A DNA stretch of 9,422 bases from assembly GCA_946887085.1 (NCBI GenBank), contig CAMPKG010000117.1, positions 1 through 9,422 on the forward strand. Reading direction: 5' to 3'. Both the position numbers and the translations under genes were made by a program. Origin of the DNA: an uncultured Sphingobacteriales bacterium. Lineage in GTDB: Bacteria; Bacteroidota; Bacteroidia; Chitinophagales; Chitinophagaceae. Positions 1-7,750 of the stretch are shown piece after piece; the stretch's first letter is position 1; each line of letters begins with the position of its first letter. The notes under the pieces were generated by a model. That model was not told where the DNA came from. It searched no databases and saw only the letters and a program-made list of their open reading frames with translations.

Positions 1-136
1 TTGGAAATCTTTCTATTAAGTGAACAATATGTACTGAATCCCAATCGTCAATGTTATTCCTAATTTCACCGCCAGCCCATATAAACCAACCCGCTGTTCC
101 TTTATCTGGCGGATGTCTTAATCCATTAATGGGCAT
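1..136 (-). CDS. Imm33-like immunity-type protein, partial (runs off left edge)
   Basis: The minus strand encodes 45 residues from ATG at 136-134 to the window edge: MPINGLRHPP, then DKGTAGWFIWAGGE, then an acidic stretch and HIVHLIERFP. The GLRHPP / GW-IW-GGE / H-HL pattern resembles, from memory, the central part of small Imm33-like proteins found as polymorphic-toxin immunity proteins or stand-alone genes. No molecular function can be read from the sequence. The frame stays open upstream to a TGA at 238-236, with further ATGs at 181 and 226. Resemblance probably reaches back to LTLSGL (about position 154), so the ATG at 136 may be internal. The expected family N-terminus is not on this strand; something like it lies on the plus strand at 162-233. 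The C-terminal half is outside the window. I am fairly confident the reading frame is real and moderately confident of the family. Confidence 0.55.
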   Translation of the reverse strand, partial: MPINGLRHPPDKGTAGWFIWAGGEIRNNIDDWDSVHIVHLIERFP

Positions 137-161
137 CAAACCGCTAAGCGTCAAAAATAAT

Positions 162-233
162 ATGGAAGTACACGAGATCATAAATGAACAGACGAAAATT
201 TGTGAAAAATTTGGAATAGAAAGCATAAAGTAA
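162..233 (+). pseudogene. Fragment resembling the N-terminus of an Imm33-like protein, inverted relative to 1-136
   Basis: ATG at 162 opens a 23-codon frame reading MEVHEIINEQ then TKICEKFGIESIK and a TAA. The EQ-x-x-ICEKFGI pattern resembles the N-terminal helix of Imm33-like proteins (typically a Q-K-x-I-C-x-K-x-x-I run) as I remember the family. That is the part missing from the minus-strand fragment beside it. The two pieces point away from each other with about 10-25 bp between their recognisable ends, which suggests a short inversion or two abutting truncated paralogs. The match is short and made from memory, so a chance resemblance is possible. Such a short peptide is unlikely to be functional alone. 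Confidence 0.3.
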
Positions 234-240
234 TATCAGT

Positions 241-488
241 AACTGGTTTTATGAATAAGCGATTCTTAAATATCACTTGATTTAGGCGTTAGTGTAATGA
301 GTTAAAGTTAACAGACTCTAGTCCACAATTGAGCTACTAATTTATACATAGTTCCATCTTACTTATTTCCTAAGAAGTTCGACTTCTATAGAATCACGTT
401 GCAGATCATATAGGCTATTTATCGACATGTAAACAAGGCTAAATTATCATGTTAGTTATCTCATGTAAATATTTTTATCTTAGATGCA
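241..488. other. AT-rich intergenic region upstream of the sensor kinase
   Basis: No credible coding frame is present on either strand; all are short and interrupted. A small hairpin (agaagt / tcg / acttct, 373-387) and a short palindromic gttaa...ttaac stretch near 302-312 are visible. The promoter of the kinase gene probably lies here, but I cannot point to a convincing TTTG / TAnnTTTG pair of the Bacteroidota type. Confidence 0.5.
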
Positions 489-3428
489 TTGTATCATTCC
501 GTATGCTTGAGGACATTGTTTGTCCTGTTGTTCTTCCTGTTCTGTATACCTGGTTATGCCCGGTACGAACATCTGTTGCACAAGACCTATGCAGAGAGAT
601 ATCCGTTGATGCGCGACGTGAACGGTGGCATAATTGATGTTGGTGAAGGAAAAGACCCGGCCGGCATATTTGCCCAGATTAGAGCGATAGCCGATGAAGC
701 CCGTAAGGCTGACGATGAAGAGCTGCTGCTGGAAGCTGAAATGCTGGAAGCCTGGCTGGCATTGCAACTTGACACGGTAAACAGGCAGAATAGTAAATAT
801 GAAAAAAGGCTGATAATCCTGCTGGAGAAGGCAAAGCGAATGCAAAGTTTGCCGATAGAAATAAGCATCCTTGATAAACTGGGGAACTATTATTATAACA
901 ATACACAGAAGTACAACAAAGCCTTTGCTAGTTTCCTTGATGTATATGAAAAGGTGAAGAACATTCCCGTCAGTGAGATTCCCGAGAAACATAATTATCT
1001 ATATATCATTGGGACATCGTATTACCACTTTGGTGATGATGAAAATGCCCGCAGATTTCTTTATGCTGCGAAAGATGGTGTTGAAGAGAATGGTGGAGAG
1101 GGCTGGTGTGTCATCAATATATACAACACGATCGGCCTTCTGTTCCGCAATGCTGAGCGTTACGATTCAGCTATCCATTATTTCCGCCGGGCGGCAGAGG
1201 AATCGGTTAAATACCAGATCAATAGCTGGACTGACATCGCTGAGGGCAATATTGGCATCACTTACTTTCTGCAAGGTAAATATGACAAAGCCATGCCGCT
1301 GCTGGAAAAGGATGTTTACACCAGTATAACCGATGGTTCCCCGGACAATGCAACCAACTCCATTCTTAAACTAGCTGAGATATACCTGCTTCGGAATCAG
1401 CCCCAAAAGGCGCAATATCTCCTTGCAAAGACAGATAGCTTCATTCACCTTGCACAAAAGCCCTACCTCTACCAGCATAATCTTTACAGGTTGCACGCCT
1501 GGCGAAACAAGCTGGACGGTAACCTGGCCGAAGCATACCGTTATGCCAGCCTGGCGTTGGAGGCAAAAGATACTCTTGTAAGCCGTATGAATGCTAATAT
1601 ATTAGTGCGGAACGAGAATAAACTGCAAGCTGCGCTACATGAGAACGATATATTGAAAATGAAGGGTGAAGCATTGAGGCTGGACAAAAGTAAACAACAG
1701 GAAAGGTTGATGTTTTTAATCATAGCTGTGCTGTTGGGTTCGTCCATTACTATTGTTTGGCGCAACTATAAAAGACAGAAATTCACAAACCGTGAGCTGG
1801 CTGCAGAAAAACAAAAAGCCGATGAGCTGATGAAAGAACTTCAGCAATCTATTGTGCAAAAGGACGCCCTGGCAACACAGATATCTGTTGCGGCAGATAT
1901 GAAAACACGCTTTCTTGCCAATATTAGCCACGAATTACGCACGCCTGTGACGCTGGTAACCGGCATGTTGGAATTGATGAGAGAGAACGGCACAAATGTG
2001 AACGGAGCGACAAGCGACAATGCCTCTATCACAAAAGGGCCGGATCAGTTGGAAGTGGCTTATAAGAATAGCCGTAAACTACAGCAAATGGTCGAAGAGA
2101 TATTGGATCTGTCGAGGCTGGAAACCAGCAGGGTGAAATTTAGTGCAGAACCCATGGAGATAACGCCTTTGTTGAGGCGAATTGTCTACGCCTTCGAAAC
2201 ACTCGTTGAAAAGAAGCATTTATCGCTGCAGTTTACAGAAGACGATACACAAGGCACATATATACTGGCTGACGAGAGTATGTTGGAAAAAATCGTAAAC
2301 AACCTGGTGTATAATGCTATAAAATTTAACGAGCCGGGCGGATGGATAAAGGTAACCATTACAAAATCTTCCGATTTTAAGCAACTTGTTTTTTCGATTA
2401 GCAATTCAGGCACAGTAATAACAACGGCGGACCTTCCCCATATCTTTGAACGTTTTTACCAGGGAACTACGACTAAAACCAAAGCTGAGGGCGTTGGAAT
2501 AGGTTTGAGCCTGGTGAGGGAATTTACAATGCTGATGGGTGGGATCATACAGGTGAAAAGCACGAAAAAAGAAGGGACTACCTTCGTTGTCGAATTTCCC
2601 ATAATAGACGCAAGACCTCTTGATTATAGTGAGGCGGACATGGAGCTTGGACAACCTGTACAGGAATGGAAGCTTTTTCCTAAACGGCCTACCATACTAA
2701 TAGTAGAAGATAACGATGAAATGAGATATTACCTGCGGGCAATATTGGGCGAAAAAGTGAACCTTGCTGAAACTATCAATGGCAAGGAAGCATTGGACTG
2801 GCTGAAAGAGAATAAGGCCGACCTGGTAATAAACGACATGATGATGCCCGAAATGGACGGGGAGGAACTTGTGACCTGCCTGAAAAAAAATGAACACTGG
2901 AAGAAGATGCCCATTATAACCCTGACCGCACTGGCTGATGCCGCCAGCAGGCTAAATATGTTGCGACTGGGCGTTGATGATTATATAGTAAAGCCTTTTG
3001 ATGCAACGGAACTAAGAGTACGGGTCTACAACCTGCTTACCAACATGGAAGAACGCAGGCAATTTGAAAATGATCCTGCCGAACAGAAGGATTTACCTCT
3101 TGAAGGTCCTGAAGCGGATGATTTCAGGCAGCGAGTGACTGCAATTGTGCTGGCTCGCATGAAAGCTATTGATGTTTCAGTTCACGAACTGGCCAACGAA
3201 ATGTCGGTAAGTGAACGCCAGCTATACAGGCTGGCTAAAAGCCTTACCGGCTGTACGCCCGCCCAACTGGTAAAAGAGGTACGTCTTCAGCGTGCCTACG
3301 AGCTACTGCTTGCAGGCGATATTTATAAGGTAGACGATGTAGCCAAACAGGTAGGTTTTGAAGATGCCAATTATTTTTCCCGCCAGTTTTACGCACGTTT
3401 TGGCAAGCGCCCGACTGAATTTCTCTAG
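489..3428 (+). CDS. TPR-containing hybrid sensor histidine kinase / response regulator with AraC-type DNA-binding domain
   Basis: Membrane signalling protein joining sensor, kinase, receiver and transcription factor in one chain, with the layout of Bacteroidota hybrid two-component systems. In order: a hydrophobic signal peptide (to about residue 25); helical TPR-like hairpins (about 90-370) in place of the usual beta-propeller sensor; one TM helix (about 407-424); a coiled coil; HisKA with the FLANISHELRTP H-box (phospho-acceptor His481); HATPase with N-box Asn605/Asn609, F-box FERFYQ and G2 box GVGIGLSLV (668-676); receiver with Glu740/Asp741, acceptor Asp783 before MMMPEMDG and Lys835 in the VKPF loop; tandem AraC HTH (about 885-979). 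The G1 box reads NSGTV (639-643) instead of D-x-G-x-G. The frame contains no upstream ATG after the stop at 453. Translation probably starts at TTG 489, or at TTG 507, which gives a compact signal peptide (M)RTLFVLLFF. The periplasmic ligand is unknown. It lies codirectionally upstream of the surface-protein gene. Confidence 0.93.
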   Translation: MYHSVCLRTLFVLLFFLFCIPGYARYEHLLHKTYAERYPLMRDVNGGIIDVGEGKDPAGIFAQIRAIADEARKADDEELLLEAEMLEAWLALQLDTVNRQNSKYEKRLIILLEKAKRMQSLPIEISILDKLGNYYYNNTQKYNKAFASFLDVYEKVKNIPVSEIPEKHNYLYIIGTSYYHFGDDENARRFLYAAKDGVEENGGEGWCVINIYNTIGLLFRNAERYDSAIHYFRRAAEESVKYQINSWTDIAEGNIGITYFLQGKYDKAMPLLEKDVYTSITDGSPDNATNSILKLAEIYLLRNQPQKAQYLLAKTDSFIHLAQKPYLYQHNLYRLHAWRNKLDGNLAEAYRYASLALEAKDTLVSRMNANILVRNENKLQAALHENDILKMKGEALRLDKSKQQERLMFLIIAVLLGSSITIVWRNYKRQKFTNRELAAEKQKADELMKELQQSIVQKDALATQISVAADMKTRFLANISHELRTPVTLVTGMLELMRENGTNVNGATSDNASITKGPDQLEVAYKNSRKLQQMVEEILDLSRLETSRVKFSAEPMEITPLLRRIVYAFETLVEKKHLSLQFTEDDTQGTYILADESMLEKIVNNLVYNAIKFNEPGGWIKVTITKSSDFKQLVFSISNSGTVITTADLPHIFERFYQGTTTKTKAEGVGIGLSLVREFTMLMGGIIQVKSTKKEGTTFVVEFPIIDARPLDYSEADMELGQPVQEWKLFPKRPTILIVEDNDEMRYYLRAILGEKVNLAETINGKEALDWLKENKADLVINDMMMPEMDGEELVTCLKKNEHWKKMPIITLTALADAASRLNMLRLGVDDYIVKPFDATELRVRVYNLLTNMEERRQFENDPAEQKDLPLEGPEADDFRQRVTAIVLARMKAIDVSVHELANEMSVSERQLYRLAKSLTGCTPAQLVKEVRLQRAYELLLAGDIYKVDDVAKQVGFEDANYFSRQFYARFGKRPTEFL

Positions 3429-3440
3429 ACAATTTTCCTG

Positions 3441-3463
3441 AAAATTCTGCCGGGCAGTTTTTT
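3441..3463 (+). terminator. Terminator-like hairpin after the sensor kinase
   Basis: Thirteen bases after the kinase stop codon, ctgc (3447-3450) pairs with gcag (3454-3457) around a cgg loop, followed by six T (3458-3463). An outer aaaa/tttt pairing is possible across a two-base mismatch. The stem is short, so this may be a weak intrinsic terminator that partly separates the kinase from the downstream gene. Confidence 0.45.
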
Positions 3464-3510
3464 CGGAATCCATTTAAAGCATTGACTTACATTATGTTAT
3501 GTTTTCATGG

Positions 3511-3553
3511 CAGGTCTGTCAGGTTTTTTGGCAGGTTTGGATTTCTCCCAGGT
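3511..3553 (+). promoter_or_regulatory. Cluster of four CAGGT motifs, possible operator upstream of the surface protein
   Basis: CAGGT occurs at 3511-3515, 3520-3524, 3532-3536 and 3549-3553. Two copies are extended as ggcaggt (3509 and 3530). The cluster lies about 80-120 bp upstream of the surface-protein start, in the leader between an AraC-type regulator and its neighbour. AraC-family proteins often bind direct repeats, so this could be an operator; that is inference. A possible promoter lies just upstream: TATGTTTT at 3498-3505 resembles the Bacteroidota -7 element TAnnTTTG, but without a good -33 partner. Confidence 0.3.
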
Positions 3554-3630
3554 AGTATCATGCAACCCTAAATCGAACCAGTATGAAAATCCACCATCTG
3601 TTATCAGTACAGCCATTAAAATTATTCCTT

Positions 3631-6600
3631 ATGAAACGTTATCTCTTTTTTGCGGCCCTCATAGTCGCACTGTTTTTAGCAGTATCTGCAGACACATTAG
3701 CTCAGACAGGCTCAATATTGAGTTTCGGTGGCACGAACGACATCGTTACCATAAACAGTTCGCTTGGCAATTTTGGCACCGGCGATTTCAGTGTCGAACT
3801 AAGAGTACGTACCAGTACAAACGAAAAAATGTATCTATTGTCCAAGCGAAGTTCATGCAGCAATGTAAACATGCTGAGTTTGCAATTGAATGCGTCAGGT
3901 TTCTTTGTAGCAGAAATATCGCAAGGGGGGACTTCTTCACAGTATTTGGCACTCAGTAATAGTACAGACCTCAGGGATGGCCAGTGGCACCACCTTGTGC
4001 TGACAAGGAGTGCGGATATTGTGAGAATTTATGTGGATGGAGTGCAAAGGGACGATGGTGTCAGCGGTGCCAATATTAATAATGGTAACAACTTGCTCCT
4101 TGCTTCCGGGCCATGTATTCCTGCCAATGGCTCAGTAAGATACCAGGGTGATATGGAAGAATTGCGTTTTTGGAGTCGTGCCTTGTGCCCTATTGAAATA
4201 CAACTCAGAAGAAATTGTCAGCTTAGTCTGCCTCAGAGTGGACTTGTAGCCTATTATAATTTCAATCAGGGAACTGCAAATGGCAATAATTCCGGAGTTA
4301 CTATATTGAATGATGCAGTAGGATCAAATGACGGAACGCTAACAGGATTTACACTGTCGGGCTCATCGTCAAACTGGCGCTCAGGTGGTGTTAGCAGCAC
4401 ATGTTCTTCGGCACCTTCTATTACGGCCGGGGGACCAACCACGTTTTGTACAGGTGGTTCAGTAACATTGACAACAAATTTTGGTAGTGGTTACTCATAC
4501 CAGTGGAAAAACAACAATATCGATATTTCAGGAGCTACATCACAATCGTATACTGCCAATGCTTCAGGTAATTACGCGGCAGTGGTAACTAGCAATGGTT
4601 GTGCCACAACCTCTGCTGCAATAGTTGTTACAGTGAATCCGTTGCCAACACCAACTATTACGGTGAATGGCGCGACTACGCTCTGCCAGGGGGACTCAGT
4701 TACGCTTTCAACTATAGTAACGGACGAAACGCCGTTTGTCACACAGCAAGCTCCTTCTTCCCCAACTGTATGTGATTGCCCTCCGGGATATGTTGCAGTA
4801 GGTTACCAGGGCAGACTTGGTGCTATTATTGACCAATTGCAACTGGCGTGTAAGCAACTTAATGTTAATGGTACCTTAGGGTCGACAATAATTTATACTT
4901 CACCTAACGGCAGCAGCAATGGCGGTGGCGCAGTAGGACCATACCTGTATACAGGTAATACGGTAATGGTGGGTGCGCGGATACCGATGTTTGGTGTAAA
5001 TATTATAGGTCTTGCAGGTTTAGGACAAACAATTTCTTATATAAATGGTAACGGCAACAACAATACGGGTGCCACTGAATTAGATTCAATGATAAGCACA
5101 TTGCCACAAACAAATACATCGTTTGTTTATGTGCCCGATGGTAATGTAATAACAGGTATGTCAGGTTATACGCAAAACGGATTGGTAACGGGTATTGCAT
5201 TCAGGTATCAACCTGTTAACTCATTGCTGAATCCCGTTTCAGTAGTGTGGTCTACATCGGCAACAACACCATCTATAGTTGTTAAAACCTCGGGAAGTTA
5301 TACTGTTACTGCTACCGATGGCAATAATTGTTCTGCTACAACTGCGGCAACAGCGGTAACAGTTAATCCTTTGCCTGTATTCACTGCATGTCCGTCTAAT
5401 ATAACTACGAATGCGAATGGAAGCACTTGTGATGCAGCGGTAAGTTATACTGTTACAACTTCGGGTACCCCAACGCCTTCTCTATCCTACGGCTTTACCG
5501 GTGCTACCACGGGCAGCGGCAGTGGCAATGGCAGTGGTTCGCAATTCAATGTAGGTGTAACGAATGTTACAATAAATGCGACCAACGACTGCGGCAGTGT
5601 CACATGTACTTTCACAGTAACCATCAACGACAATGAAAATCCGGTTGTTAGTTGTCCGGCTAATGCGACTGTAAGCTGCGACGCTTCAACTGCTACTGCT
5701 GCTACAGGCGTGGCAACCGCTACTGACAACTGCGGTGTTACTTCTGTCACGAATAGTGACGTGAGCACACAAAGCGCAAACGTAAACGATGCTGCACATT
5801 ACAACTATACGATCAGTCGTACATGGACAGCTCTTGACGTAAATGGTAATTCAAGCTCTTGCGTTCAGACCATTACGGTACAGGATGTAACTACTCCGGT
5901 CGTTGCTTGTCCGTCCAATACTACTGTAAGCTGCGATGCTTCAACAGCGGTAGAAGCAAACGGCAGTGCAACAGCCACAGACAACTGCAGCCCGGTAGCT
6001 ATCACAAGCGCTGATGTGAGCACACAGGATGCTAATGCGAATAACGCAGGACATTATAATTACACCATCACCCGTACTTGGACTGCAACCGATGTGACAG
6101 GTAATGCCAGCACATGTACACAAACAATTACTGTACAGGATGTAACCGCTCCGATTGTTGCTTGTCCGGCTAATGCGACTGTAAGCTGCGATGCTTCAAC
6201 AGCAGTAGCTGCAACCGGCAGTGTAACAGGTACTGACAACTGCAGCCCGCTAGCTATTACAAGCGCCGACGCCAGCACACAGAGCGCGAACGTGAATGAC
6301 GTAGCGCATTATAACTATACGATCACACGTACATGGACTGCAACTGACGTAACGGGCAACTTCACTACCTGCGTACAGACAATTACCGTGCAGGATGTAA
6401 CTGCTCCGTCTATCGTTTGTCCTGCTGATGTAACTGTAAGCTGTAAAATTTCTGTAGCTGACAATGGCAGTGCAACAGGAACTGACAACTGCAGCCCGGT
6501 TACTATCACGAGTACCGACGCCAGCACCCAGGATCCGAACCCTGCTAATACAGGCCACTACAACTACACCATCACACGTACATGGAAGGCTGCTGACGTA

Positions 6601-7365
6601 ACAGGCAACTTCACTACCTGCAACCAGGTGATCACTGTCCATGCACTGAACAATGCAGCGGTCGCGATCACCCCGGTAAATACCATCAATGCCAGCCACC
6701 AGGATCATACGATCTATCGGGGTTATGGCCCGCAGTCGGTAACACTGGCAGCTACTGCCAATGATGGCGTAGGTGCTTACAGCTACAGCTGGAGCCCCAC
6801 CACAGGCGTGGCTAATCCAACAGCAGCAACTACATCGGTGAGCCCAACAACTACTACTACCTACACAGTGGCCATCACTGACGGTACCGGTTGCACGATC
6901 ACGCAAAGCTTCACTGTAAATGTGATAGATGTACGTTGTGGCAATAAGATCAGAATATGCCACTATCCTCCGGGCAACAACAACAATCCTCAGCAGCTTT
7001 GCCTGCCTGCATCAGCGATCCCTGCCCACCTGGCACATGGCTGTGTACTCGGCGATTGTCCACAGTCTAAAAACGGCAACAGCCCGGATGAAGAACATTA
7101 CGATGACCACATGAACGGTCTTGTAGTGAACGAAGTGAAGGTTTATCCGAACCCGAGTACCGGTATATTCATAATAGACCTGCCTGATGCAGTGAAGGGT
7201 GGAGAAACTGTCATTATGGATATAAACGGCAAACTGATAGAAAGGAAGATGTTCATGCCTGATAGTAAACTGACCTTCGACCTTAACTATGTAGCAAAAG
7301 GCGTATACATGGTGGAGGTTAAGAACGGTACGCAAGTATACAGGGCTAAAGTGACGATCAATTAG
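3631..7365 (+). CDS. Large modular secreted surface protein with LamG-like, Ig-like and HYR repeats and T9SS type A sorting domain
   Basis: Predicted cell-surface or secreted protein of 1244 aa, probably for adhesion or carbohydrate binding. ATG 3631 is preferred over 3583 because it starts directly on a good signal peptide, MKRYLFFAALIVALFLAVSA, with cleavage near LAQ. Domains: LamG/concanavalin-like fold (about 26-245; GQWHHLVLTR and YVDG motifs); Ig-like (258-338); a second Ig-like split by an insertion of about 170 residues (364-533); HYR-like (583-670); four tandem 85-aa repeats (671, 756, 841, 926 to about 1006), each with a C-P-x-x-x-T-V-S-C start, a DNC and a YNYTI-RTW core; a PKD-like domain (about 1008-1098); a Cys/His motif (1103-1143: CHYPPGN, HLAHG, LGDC); and a C-terminal T9SS type A sorting domain (1171-1244, VYPNPSTG to the end). 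Export by Sec then T9SS follows from family knowledge. No enzyme domain is seen. It probably forms its own transcription unit between two terminators. Confidence 0.92.
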   Translation: MKRYLFFAALIVALFLAVSADTLAQTGSILSFGGTNDIVTINSSLGNFGTGDFSVELRVRTSTNEKMYLLSKRSSCSNVNMLSLQLNASGFFVAEISQGGTSSQYLALSNSTDLRDGQWHHLVLTRSADIVRIYVDGVQRDDGVSGANINNGNNLLLASGPCIPANGSVRYQGDMEELRFWSRALCPIEIQLRRNCQLSLPQSGLVAYYNFNQGTANGNNSGVTILNDAVGSNDGTLTGFTLSGSSSNWRSGGVSSTCSSAPSITAGGPTTFCTGGSVTLTTNFGSGYSYQWKNNNIDISGATSQSYTANASGNYAAVVTSNGCATTSAAIVVTVNPLPTPTITVNGATTLCQGDSVTLSTIVTDETPFVTQQAPSSPTVCDCPPGYVAVGYQGRLGAIIDQLQLACKQLNVNGTLGSTIIYTSPNGSSNGGGAVGPYLYTGNTVMVGARIPMFGVNIIGLAGLGQTISYINGNGNNNTGATELDSMISTLPQTNTSFVYVPDGNVITGMSGYTQNGLVTGIAFRYQPVNSLLNPVSVVWSTSATTPSIVVKTSGSYTVTATDGNNCSATTAATAVTVNPLPVFTACPSNITTNANGSTCDAAVSYTVTTSGTPTPSLSYGFTGATTGSGSGNGSGSQFNVGVTNVTINATNDCGSVTCTFTVTINDNENPVVSCPANATVSCDASTATAATGVATATDNCGVTSVTNSDVSTQSANVNDAAHYNYTISRTWTALDVNGNSSSCVQTITVQDVTTPVVACPSNTTVSCDASTAVEANGSATATDNCSPVAITSADVSTQDANANNAGHYNYTITRTWTATDVTGNASTCTQTITVQDVTAPIVACPANATVSCDASTAVAATGSVTGTDNCSPLAITSADASTQSANVNDVAHYNYTITRTWTATDVTGNFTTCVQTITVQDVTAPSIVCPADVTVSCKISVADNGSATGTDNCSPVTITSTDASTQDPNPANTGHYNYTITRTWKAADVTGNFTTCNQVITVHALNNAAVAITPVNTINASHQDHTIYRGYGPQSVTLAATANDGVGAYSYSWSPTTGVANPTAATTSVSPTTTTTYTVAITDGTGCTITQSFTVNVIDVRCGNKIRICHYPPGNNNNPQQLCLPASAIPAHLAHGCVLGDCPQSKNGNSPDEEHYDDHMNGLVVNEVKVYPNPSTGIFIIDLPDAVKGGETVIMDINGKLIERKMFMPDSKLTFDLNYVAKGVYMVEVKNGTQVYRAKVTIN
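4720..5229 (+). other. Inserted domain inside the second Ig-like domain of the surface protein
   Basis: The second Ig-like domain begins (TTLCQGDSVTLST) and resumes about 170 residues later (VVWSTSATTPSIVV, then SGSYTVTATDG). In between is a module with CDCPPGYVAVGYQGRLG, an I-D-Q-L-Q-L-x-C strand, and a later VITGMSGYTQNGLVTGIAF. The recurring pattern of small-residue G-x-x-G turns followed by a hydrophobic strand recalls jacalin-like beta-prism lectins. That resemblance is impressionistic, and I do not recognise the domain family. Confidence 0.5.
5641..6651 (+). repeat. Four tandem 255-bp coding repeats (85-aa HYR-like units)
   Basis: Units begin at 5641, 5896, 6151 and 6406, exactly 255 bp apart, each with Pro-x-x-x-Cys-Pro. 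DNA similarity is high: gtaagctgcga(c/t)gcttcaac recurs in the first three units, and caggatgtaact or a close variant ends units 1-3. The fourth unit is slightly shorter and more diverged (SCKISVADNGS in place of SCDASTAVAATGS). Such arrays change copy number by recombination between units. Confidence 0.9.
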
Positions 7366-7381
7366 ATCAATTTATCCGAAT

Positions 7382-7421
7382 AAACTAAAGGTGATCGCAT
7401 AATGTGGTCGCCTTTAGTTTT
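7382..7421 (+). terminator. Strong intrinsic terminator after the surface-protein gene
   Basis: aaactaaagg (7382-7391) pairs perfectly with cctttagttt (7411-7420). The stem continues through seven more pairs, three of them G-U, to a five-base ATAAT loop (7399-7403). The right arm ends in TTTT. Because the left arm starts with AAA, the hairpin could also work on the opposite strand. It lies 17 bases after the stop codon. Confidence 0.85.
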
Positions 7422-7613
7422 GAATGGTTATTAAGCAAATCTGAAAAAAAAATCGATGTCTTTTGAAGTTAAAAAAGTTGAGTAGTTTTATTTTTTGAAT
7501 GTAGTTTTTTATAGCCAGTGAGTTATTCGTGAGTTGTTAAGTGAAGGCTTGACTATTTAATTGATAATCAATTTGTTGGATAGGTAAGTTCATGTACCTC
7601 TCTCTCCGCCTTC
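7422..7613. other. AT-rich spacer after the surface-protein gene
   Basis: No coding frame is supported here. The stretch contains several A and T runs (for example around 7444-7452 and 7485-7515). I see no clear promoter. The base composition changes abruptly at about 7600, where GC-rich palindromes begin. Confidence 0.5.
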
Positions 7614-7641
7614 GCCCGCCGTAGCTTTAGCGTAGGTGGGC
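7614..7641. repeat. GC-rich palindrome, ccgccgtagc family, copy 1
   Basis: gcccgcc (7614-7620) pairs with ggtgggc (7635-7641, one G-U), enclosing a loop with an inner gc/gc pair. The arm sequence ccgccgtagc recurs at 8023, and as ccgccatagc at 8338, each time inside an inverted repeat. It therefore appears to be a small dispersed family. Confidence 0.7.
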
Positions 7642-7675
7642 TGTTCATCGGTTAGCACTAAAGCTGGTCGACGTA

Positions 7676-7728
7676 CCTAAATCACCTGTGGCGGGCTTCG
7701 GCGGACGAAGTCCGCCATTTGATTTAGG
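7676..7728. repeat. Nested palindrome upstream of the GIY-YIG gene
   Basis: An outer inverted repeat cctaaatca (7676-7684) / tgatttagg (7720-7728) encloses an inner perfect 7-bp hairpin ggcggac (7700-7706) / gtccgcc (7710-7716) with a gaa loop. The whole 53-bp unit ends 22 bp before the ATG of the GIY-YIG frame. A further small hairpin gatag/ctatc (7728-7740) follows at once. Confidence 0.7.
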
Positions 7729-7750
7729 ATAGTTCCTATCTTCATTTTCC

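Noticed and set aside
449..637. 62-codon plus-strand open frame overlapping the kinase start.
   Set aside because: It overlaps the signal-peptide region of the kinase in another frame and has no features of its own.
3507..3959. 150-codon plus-strand open frame starting at 3507 (AGLSGFLAGL).
   Set aside because: It overlaps the start of the surface-protein gene in another frame. Its apparent N-terminal repetition comes from the CAGGT motifs, and the remainder shows no domain.
5641..6651. Regularly spaced repeats considered as a CRISPR array.
   Set aside because: The 255-bp unit is entirely coding and in frame, has no unique spacers between short repeats, and is part of a protein repeat array.
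6250..6963. 237-codon minus-strand open frame opposite the surface-protein repeats.
   Set aside because: It is antisense to a clear repeat-protein gene, and its Cys/Ser/Ile-rich translation repeats with the 255-bp period.
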